Position numbers and translations under genes: made by a program | The notes under the pieces: model-generated | What the model was told of the DNA's origin: nothing | Databases searched by the model: none | What the model saw: only the letters and a program-made list of their open reading frames with translations | DNA from: Oreohelix idahoensis | Lineage: Eukaryota > Mollusca > Gastropoda > Stylommatophora > Oreohelicidae | Assembly: GCA_024509875.1 (NCBI GenBank) | Contig: JAMPIV010014838.1 | Location: 661,001-725,000 of the forward strand | Direction: 5' to 3' | DNA length: 64,000 bases | Shown: positions 56,492 to 64,000 of the stretch, piece by piece | Layout of the letters: each line of letters opens with the position of its first letter | How positions within the stretch are numbered: the stretch's first letter is position 1

Positions 56492-57733
56492 TGTCATGAA
56501 ATATTCTAATCCACATATATAAATTATTAGGTAAATATGAAGCCTAACAAATAAAATTAATAAAGAGAAGAGCAATGGTAAAATGACAGTGCTGTCACAA
56601 GGAATGTACTCGAAATCCCCCTTGTTTTCTGCTATGCTTCGTCTGCAAATTGTAACGCTTTCACGTTGATAGTAAAAGCTTACTGTATTATACCCGCTTT
56701 CTTCAATGAAACGTGTGCTGTATTTCTTGGAAAAACATTAAGAGGCAGACTGCGTAATGACCTAAATTTTAAATTCCATTCATGTCTTTTTCTACATTAC
56801 GTTACCAAAACGAACGAACAGTTGGACTAAAGGATAGCGAGAAGGGAGAGGAAGCCGAACACTAAACACGCTTCGCGCGATACGCAAATGCTGCCATCAC
56901 GCGTGTAAGTCTACATGCACTAATTTTTTTTCAGACGGACAGTGATAAAATACACTACCCTTTCCCAGAGTTAGGTTTATAAATCATAACAGACTCTTAT
57001 TAGAAAAGATAACAATAGATGGGTTTACGTTTGAACACATAACAGTACCCAGACAGCACATCTTCCAAACAGGAGGTAGAAGAAATTGCATATTTTGAAC
57101 GCAGCCACGTAGCTCCTTTAAATTAGTATTTTTGGGTTCCTTAGGGCTTGCTGACAAATAATATGTAAAACGTTACGCAAATAGTCCAGGAATTAATAAA
57201 TTATACCCAAAATAAAATATTGGGGGTGCCTGACAGCATAAAATCATTTCTGCTCATAAGATTTTTTTTTTAACGTGTTTGAAAAAAATTTACGTTACAG
57301 AAATAGCCTACCATGTAAACTCCAAATTGATTGGAGCGCAACAAATGAAAGCCTAACCACGATTGGTCGGGCTATAAATACTATCTTGGTTGTTAGGGGA
57401 AACGGGGAAAGGTAACATTTTTTCAAACACTTGTCGAAACGTGGCTCATTGGTCAGACTCGCTGATATACACACTTGGGAGCGTTAGTTCGAGACCACTT
57501 GTTTAAAATAGCTTGATAAAGCATCAGTGCGTTGAAGCCAGCATATATTTGGCTAAATAAAAGCCTGGAAGATAAGCAGAAGGAAATTTGTGCCAGTTTG
57601 TGCCAGAATTCATTGCTAATCAACGTATCTGTGTTATTCGTATGAATTGTGGTAAGCTTGAACCATTTAATATCTTTTAATGAAAATTGAATGTGAATTG
57701 TTGATTTATGCCTGTATATATATGTGTAGTTCA
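56492..57733 (+). repeat. 5' LTR of element D
   Basis: Starts TGTCATGAAATATTC, identical to 63076 onward. The end at 57733 (...GTAGTTCA) is inferred from the primer-binding-site-like TGGCAAACGTGAGG that begins two bases later; homology with the 3' LTR proves the LTR at least to 57416. Confidence 0.75.
57373..57380 (+). promoter_or_regulatory. TATA box of element D LTR
   Basis: TATAAATA, preceded within 15 bases by an inverted CCAAT (gattggtcgg). A poly(A) signal AATAAA follows at 57556-57561, giving a plausible U3-R-U5 layout. Also present in the 3' LTR at 63955. Confidence 0.6.
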
Positions 57734-59097
57734 GTGGCAAACGTGAGGTAAAGCCTAAAATGCTCCAGCCTGAACAGAGGGTGTCGGAGAGAAGTAAAAC
57801 GGCATGGAATGGCCAAATAGTACACTGACACCTGGATGATTGATTAGACAGAAATAATGCTGGAAGTGCAGAGGCGTAGTGACCATTAAGGATGGTAATG
57901 CTGGTATAAAGTATTTCAGATGAAGCTGACTGTTGGCCTAACGCTCTGAACGCAATGTTTGTGCTGTATTGTGATCAGTGTAAAAGAGAATATAAATTAG
58001 TTATGAAGTAGAAGGTACATCCTTCTTGATTTCAGGGACAGTGGTCTTGATGGTAGTGAGCAGCACCTGGTCAGAGATTTGCTGAATCCAGTGTCGGACA
58101 GCTTACTCCTTGGTCCTTTTAGCTATCAGTGAGGTGTCTCCAGAGCCCAGAGGAGAATTCGAGCAGAGGAGTCCTTTCCTGCCGCCATCACTCAAGATAA
58201 GCAGAGTTGGCCAGCTGAGCTCAACATTATGTCCCCTCATCTTGAAATAACTTTATAAAAATACTATTCAGAGGGGAATTTACTTGTCTTAAAATCAGGA
58301 ACTGTGAACATCTCCAATACTGGTCCCTAAAGACAAACTATTGAAGTCATGATGACAAATACCAACAGAGCTTGAACAAAACAAAACCAGTATTACCTCA
58401 TTTTACTACTACACAACTGACACACATAGAACATTTGTAATAATATATGTCACTACAATATTCATATTAAATACATTCTGTACATAACTTGGAATTTAAA
58501 TTGATTGTGATTCCTGGTTCCCTTGTAGTTGAATCAGGACACATATTCATTCATGCTAGTAATGAATACATATTGTTATTTGAACCGTTACGAGTGACTT
58601 CTTTAAGCTATTCTCATAGAGTGTTATATGTATGTGAGTGTCACAGTGTTGTTAAGAGTAGTGGATTAAATTAAATTGTTTATCTGTCTGTTGTTGTGAC
58701 TTACACTTCACCATACTCATACCCTAGACACATAACGTAGCATCACACTATTCCAGAATAATTCTGACTGAGATATATAGATATGTGGTAGCAAGTAAGG
58801 TTATCTATAATACACTACTCTTAATAGATATAGATACCTTCACAGCTGATCTCAGTCAGTACACTAAGTTTCCTATAAATATTTATAACATCCCACTTCA
58901 CCACATATATTGGGGTCTCGCTCTTGGGATTTTGAATCTTTCCCTATTAAAAATATTGGGGGTAATTCACTTCAGGGAATATAAGAATTAAAAGGTATCC
59001 TTGGGTGGAATTAAATAAGGTTGAGCTCACGGTGCCTGTGTTGTCCATTAGAGATTGAATTGTTGGTTAGACATTATATAAAGTTACCTGATAGACA
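57734..59097 (+). other. Element D leader
   Basis: Starts with the candidate primer-binding site TGGCAAACGTGAGG (57735-57748). About 1.36 kb, AT-rich, no coding signal. Confidence 0.55.
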
Positions 59098-61107
59098 ATG
59101 GCGGACCTGGCCAAATTTCGATCTGCTGCGGTTCAGACTGCAAAAGAGTTAGGATTAGATGGGCAAGTTATGGTTGCCTATGTCACAACGGAATGTGACA
59201 AATTTATTGAACGCGAAGAAAGAAGATTAGAAAAAGAAGCCGAAAGAAAGTTAGAGGCTGAGACTAAGAGGTTGCAAGCTGAGGCTGAGACTAAGAGGTT
59301 GCAGATTGAGGCTGACAAAGAGGCTAAAGCATTGGAAGCCGAGGAAAGAAGACAAGCTGCAGAAAGAGAAGAGAAGAGATTAGCTGCAGAGAGGGAAGCA
59401 GAAAAGGAGGAGAAGAGATTACAAAGGGAACATGAGTTACGACTAAGGGAGTTTGAGTTTCAAGGCCATGCTCCTGAAAATGGTGCCAGTCCCTTTGCCT
59501 CTGATGCTACGGTTACTCAGGGAGCCTCGACCTCAGCTATGAACTTTCATTTAGATCATTTTGTTGAGAAAGACGATGATATTGAGAGCTATATAAATAG
59601 GTACGAACTATTAGCTACCACGTATGGGTTAGAGAGAGAAAGGTGGAGCTTAAAGTTATCTCAGGGACTTCGTGGGGCAGCTTATGAAGTTTTTGCAAAA
59701 ATGAGCAGAGGTGATCAGGAAAATTATGACATGCTAAAGCAGGCTCTTTTGTTAAGGTATGAAAAGAATGCAGAGTTTTACAAGAAAAAATTTAGGAATG
59801 CTAAACTACTGTCAGGTGAAACCTATCACCAGTTCTCTGCACGCATAGAGACATACTTGGAGAAATGGACTTCTCTGGGGAAAACCCAAGATCTTAAGGA
59901 AATGGTCCTTATAGAGCAACTAAGAGAGTCCATGGCTCCAGACCTGAGAAAGTTTCTCATGGAACAAGGTGCAGAGAGGCTGGGTGAGTTGCTAAATGTT
60001 GCTGAAAGGTATCAAGCAGCTCAAGCAGAGGTAACAGGTAATAAAAAGAAACAGGTGGACAACTTTAGGGCACCACAGAACTTTAATAAATTTGATCCTA
60101 GGGATCAAAATAAAGGTAAGCACCAATTTGATAGGCCACGGTATGAAAATAAAAATAAATTCCCACAATTCGATGAAAGGAAATATGATGAAAGAAAATC
60201 TTTCAACCAAGGAAAAAGGTGGTGTAAGAATTGTCAGATGGACAATCATGACACTGACCGTTGCAGAAGGAAACCTGTGTATATGGCAACCCTTCAGGTC
60301 AGGTCGACCTCAAGACAGGAGGAGGATATTATGTTGGATACCACTCCAGAAGAGATGAGGAAGGCACAGGCTGGGGATAAAACACTCAAGCCTTGTTTCA
60401 GAAAATTGTCAACTTGTCATACAACTCCAGGCAAGGGAGATTTTTACATGAAAAACAAGTTGATGTATAGGAAGACTGGAACTAGATCCCATGGTCACGG
60501 ACAGCTGGTTCTTCCAAAAAGATACAGGACAGAATTAATAAGGAGCCTACATGTGAAACCAGATGGGGACCATGAGAAAATAGGTACCATCATTCAAAAG
60601 GTGGCTCACAATTATTATTGGCCCAAAGCAAGATGGGACATTGAGAATTTTGTAGAAAGGTGTAGCATAGCACATGAGGGAACACCCACAAGTGGGAACA
60701 TGGATCAGGACCTGGACACGCCCCGAGGCAAAATTAGGCCTGATCATAAAAGGAAAAATAGATTTGATAAAGTGGACCAAATGAAATGGGAAGCCCCTTT
60801 TCACGGACAAGCTTCACTTAACTGTTTTTCAATGGCCACTATGCGGAGAGTGCAAAGAGATGTCTTACCCCAGGATAAGCCGAAAATCCCTCAATCGGAC
60901 TTAAACAAACTGGAGGAAGAGGATGTAGAGAGGAAATCTCTCATCAAGAATTTTAAGAGGGGAGAAAGCCCCAAAAGAAAAATTGGTAGCGGTCGTTTTG
61001 TGAATGATAATTCTGGGAGGAAAAATCATCACTATAAAGCTTCGAGTGGAAGAGACCATACCGGTGCATGGACAAATAGGTCCACACAATTAAAGGTCCA
61101 TATGTAG
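59098..61107 (+). CDS. gag: Element D: Gag fused to a truncated integrase
   Basis: 669 codons from MADLAKFRSA. Residues about 35-125 are a charged coiled coil with repeated ETKRLQ(A/I)EA and AEREEKRLAAERE units. The capsid-like domain spans about 150-310 (YINRYELLATTYGLERERW, LLLRYEKNAEFYKKKF). A single CCHC knuckle CKNCQMDNHDTDRC follows (about 376-389). No protease: the chain goes straight to the integrase linker and a partial zinc region (LHVKPDGDH...VERC, about 480-522) whose last cysteine is missing. After residue about 530 come about 135 residues of unrecognised basic sequence instead of the DDE core. Gag looks functional; the integrase does not. The frame is open throughout. Confidence 0.85.
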   Translation: MADLAKFRSAAVQTAKELGLDGQVMVAYVTTECDKFIEREERRLEKEAERKLEAETKRLQAEAETKRLQIEADKEAKALEAEERRQAAEREEKRLAAEREAEKEEKRLQREHELRLREFEFQGHAPENGASPFASDATVTQGASTSAMNFHLDHFVEKDDDIESYINRYELLATTYGLERERWSLKLSQGLRGAAYEVFAKMSRGDQENYDMLKQALLLRYEKNAEFYKKKFRNAKLLSGETYHQFSARIETYLEKWTSLGKTQDLKEMVLIEQLRESMAPDLRKFLMEQGAERLGELLNVAERYQAAQAEVTGNKKKQVDNFRAPQNFNKFDPRDQNKGKHQFDRPRYENKNKFPQFDERKYDERKSFNQGKRWCKNCQMDNHDTDRCRRKPVYMATLQVRSTSRQEEDIMLDTTPEEMRKAQAGDKTLKPCFRKLSTCHTTPGKGDFYMKNKLMYRKTGTRSHGHGQLVLPKRYRTELIRSLHVKPDGDHEKIGTIIQKVAHNYYWPKARWDIENFVERCSIAHEGTPTSGNMDQDLDTPRGKIRPDHKRKNRFDKVDQMKWEAPFHGQASLNCFSMATMRRVQRDVLPQDKPKIPQSDLNKLEEEDVERKSLIKNFKRGESPKRKIGSGRFVNDNSGRKNHHYKASSGRDHTGAWTNRSTQLKVHM

Positions 61108-63008
61108 CTTTGTTAAGAACGTGGACTGATGAAAAGGCAGAGGAAAACATTACATCTTCATACCAATATGTGAATGAGCTGACCACTCGGTTGAAAACTG
61201 GCTGGAAACTTGCCAATGAAAATTTGAAACAAGCCAGGAAGAAACATGCTGCCTATTATAACAGGAAGGCGAAAGACAGAAATTTGGCTGTGGGAGAGAA
61301 GGTACTGCTTCTTTTGCCCGGGAGTCAGAATAAGTTACAAATTGGATGGCAGGGTCCATATACAGTTCTAGAGAAGGTGTCTAGAACAAATTATAAGATA
61401 GATAAGAAGGGGAAAGAAAAAATCTATCATGTGAATCTCCTGAAGAAATATTTGGAAAGAGAACATCAGGAAGAGACACACTTGTTGACCTTGTCCATCG
61501 CCATGGAGATGAAAAAGGAACCACTTTCATCATTTGAATATCCATTACACCCCTGTGAGACAGCAGCACAGGTGAAAATCAGTACACATTTAACGAAAAC
61601 TCAGAAAGAGAGAGTGCAACAGGTTCTAAATAATCATGCAGAGGTGTTAACAGACCGACCAGGGCATACAAACCTATTGGAATATGATATGAAACTCATA
61701 GACTCCACACCTGTCTGTATGAAACCATATTCGATTCCGTTTGCTAAGGAAAAAGCTTTGAAGGAAGAGATAGACTATCTATTGAAGGAAGGAATTATTT
61801 CGCACAGTGAGTCTTCGTATAGTTCCGGTGTTGTACTCTTAAGGAAGCCCTCTGGAGAACATAGACTCTGTATAGATTACCGGAGACTGAATGCTATTAC
61901 AGAAGGACAGGTGGATCCATTGCCGGATACAAATCAGCTGTTTGCCAGACTAAATAAAGCTAAATATTTCTCAAAAGTGGATCTGAGTAAAGGATACTAT
62001 CAGATTCCAGTAAAGCCTGAGGTTAGACCATACCTAGCTTTTAGTACCTCAGAAGGACACTATGAGTTTAATAGATTGCCATTTGGATTGAAGAATGCGC
62101 CTAGTGTCTTCTCTAGAATGATGAGAAAATTATTGGATCCTCTGAATAATCCCTGTATAACAAATTTTATGGATGATATCCTTATAGCAACAGAAACATT
62201 TGAGGAACATATTGACTCTCTGAACATGCTGTTTGATCGACTTAGGGAGGCAAATTTAACAGCCCGTCCAACCAAATGTTGCGTTGGATGTAAAGAATTG
62301 GAATTTTTGGGACACACAGTTTATCAGGGAAACATGACCCCTGACCCAAAGAATTTAGAGAAACTACAGAAAGCCCCGAGACCACAAACCAAGAAGGACG
62401 TGAGATCCTTTGTCTCATTATGTGGTTTCTACCAGAAGTATATCAAAAACTTTAATTCCATATGTGCACCTTTAACGGAATTGACACGTAAAGGACTTCC
62501 AGATCGCATTACATGGACACCACAATGTGAAATGACTTACCAAGAATTGAAGGAAAAGCTCACAAGTAAACCCATTTTGAAATTACCTGACTTAAGTCAA
62601 GAATTCATAGTAAGGACGGATGCAAGTAATATTGGGTTAGGTGCAACTTTACTACAGAAATCAGATGCATTGGATGGGGAATTAAGCCCAGTGGCATATG
62701 CTAGCAGAAAGTTGAATAAAGCTGAAATCAACTACTCAACTAGCGAAAAAGAATGTCTTGCAGTAATATGGGCAATAAAGAAATTCAATATTTATCTATA
62801 TGGGAAGGCATTTAAGTTGCAAACTGACCACAAACCTTTATCGTTTTTAGCACAGGCTAAGCATGAGAACTCTAGGTTACTCCGATGGTCTTTGCTTCTG
62901 GCTCCATATAATTTTAGCATTGAATATATATCTGGAAAAACCAATCTGGGAGCGGATTTTTTAAGCCGCCATCCGTGTGATGAGAATCACCGTAAACCCC
63001 AGAAATAA
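61090..63008 (+). CDS. pol: Element D: integrase C-terminus, reverse transcriptase, RNase H
   Basis: In the +2 frame relative to the gag frame. Starts with the integrase C-terminal region (KGPYVALL, LKTGWKLANENLKQARKKH, IGWQGPYTVLEKV, YHVNLLKKYLER), then RT: LCIDYRRLNAI, VDLSKGYYQIPV, FGLKNAPSVFSRMM, the catalytic FMDD (about 62170), GHTVYQGNM. RNase H: RTDASN, EKECLAVIWAI, QTDHKPLSFL, GADFLSRHP. No internal stop. Integrase C-terminus directly before RT shows the Gmr1 order. The listed Met at 61110 is not necessarily used; a frameshift from the gag frame, or a reading error, is needed to join the two. Confidence 0.9.
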
Positions 63009-63075
63009 TAATAAATTTCTCTATGTGTATATAGAATAAAGGACTGACATATAATGTCTGTTTTAAGAGGGGAGG
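63009..63075 (+). other. Element D 3' end with polypurine tract
   Basis: aagaggggagg (63065-63075) ends exactly at the 3' LTR: the plus-strand primer. Confidence 0.85.
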
Positions 63076-64000
63076 TGTCATGAAATATTCTAATCCACAT
63101 ATATAAATTATTAGGTAAATATGAAGCCTAACAAATAAAATTAATAAAGAGAAGAGCAATGGTAAAATGACAGTGCTGTCACAAGGAATGTACTCGAAAT
63201 CCCCCTTGTTTTCTGCTTCGTCTGCAAATTGTAACGCTTTCACGTTGATAGTAAAAGCTTACTGTATTATACCCGCTTTCTTCAATGAAACGTGTGCTGT
63301 ATTTCTTGGAAAAACATTAAGAGGCAGACTGCGTAATGACCTAAATTTTAAATTCCATTCATGTCTTTTTCTACATTACGTTACCAAAACGAACGAACAG
63401 TTGGACTAAAGGATAGCGAGAAGGGAGAGGAAGCCGAACACTAAACACGCTTCGCGCGATACGCAAATGCTGCCATCACGCGTGTAAGTCTACATGCACT
63501 AATTTTTTTTCAGACGGACAGTGATAAAATACACTACCCTTTCCCAGAGTTAGGTTTATAAATCATAACAGACTCTTATTAGAAAAGATAACAATAGATG
63601 GGTTTACGTTTGAACACATAACAGTACCCAGACAGCACATCTTCCAAACAGGAGGTAGAAGAAATTGCATATTTTGAACGCAGCCACGTAGCTCCTTTAA
63701 ATTAGTATTTTTGGGTTCCTTAGGGCTTGCTGACAAATAATATGTAAAACGTTACGCAAATAGTCCAGGAATTAATAAATTATACCCAAAATAAAATATT
63801 GGGGGTGCCTGACAGCATAAAATCATTTCTGCTCATAAGATTTTTTTTTTTTTAACGTGTTTGAAAAAAATTTACGTTACAGAAATAGCCTACCATGTAA
63901 ACTCCAAATTGATTGGAGCGCAACAAATGAAAGCCTAACCACGATTGGTCGGGCTATAAATACTATCTTGGTTGTTAGGGGAAACGGGGAAAGGTAACAT
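63076..64000 (+). repeat. 3' LTR of element D (cut by window end)
   Basis: Copy of 56492-57416. Differences seen: five bases (atgct, about 56634) missing here, and a T run longer by two or three at about 63841. The remainder is outside the window. Confidence 0.95.

Larger units (their letters stand above)
56492..64000 (+). mobile_element. LTR retrotransposon D (Gypsy/Gmr1-like), lacks protease and integrase core
   Basis: 5' LTR from 56492, Gag-integrase frame 59098-61107, integrase C-terminus-RT-RNase H frame to 63008, polypurine tract aagaggggagg (63065-63075) and 3' LTR from 63076, cut by the window end. The visible 925 bp of the 3' LTR match the 5' LTR save for a 5-bp indel and a T-run length change, so insertion is recent. 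Related to A by Gag and integrase sequence. The target duplication cannot be checked because the right end is outside the window. Confidence 0.92.

Overview
This is repeat-dominated eukaryotic (metazoan) DNA: low gene density, long microsatellites, tRNA-derived SINEs, LINEs and several LTR retrotransposons, with no operons or bacterial signals. The mixture (Gmr1-type Ty3/Gypsy elements, RNase-H-bearing I-superfamily LINEs, long ACAT and TATC arrays) suggests a marine invertebrate, plausibly a mollusc; that assignment is inference. No complete host gene is recognisable. The only host-like signal is one possible signal-peptide exon on the minus strand at 32544-32633.

Layout. 1-249 is the tail of a LINE reverse transcriptase. 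1383-1873 is a compound microsatellite. 1874-19810 is LTR element A (+), which has gag, protease and integrase but no reverse transcriptase. Element B (-), 8340-18224, is inserted into A's 3' LTR with a CTCAT target duplication and is almost intact. Element C (-), 20169-28939, is flanked by GATAT duplications and carries several coding lesions. 28945-32400 holds a tRNA-SINE, a 1.5-kb terminal-inverted-repeat element and SINE fragments. 34012-34716 is the 3' end of another LINE. 39052-40131 may be a solo LTR. 41628-43735 is a LINE ORF1 (-) that abuts a broken Tc1-like transposon, followed by a long ACAT array. About 48600-53245 is a nearly intact LINE (+) with endonuclease, reverse transcriptase and RNase H. 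From 54244 a B-like element E (-) is interrupted at 56491/56492 by element D (+), which runs off the window inside its 3' LTR.

The main theme is Gypsy-type elements whose pol order is protease-integrase-RT-RNase H, with integrase upstream of RT. This is the copia-like order known from the Gmr1 group. B and C carry the full set in that order. D has integrase C-terminus, then RT, then RNase H. A stops after integrase. B/E and C form one lineage: their Gag starts with MSTL, and instead of a CCHC knuckle they share a C-x2-C-x13-C-x-H motif before the protease. A and D form another lineage with a different Gag start. A lacks RT/RNase H and D lacks protease and the integrase core, so each would need help from other elements to move. 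D's LTRs are nonetheless nearly identical over the 0.9 kb that can be compared, implying recent mobilisation.

Relative ages from nesting and LTR similarity: A and E are older; B and D are young insertions into them; C's two LTRs are of equal length and near-identical although its coding region is broken, partly at homopolymers where sequencing error is a real alternative.
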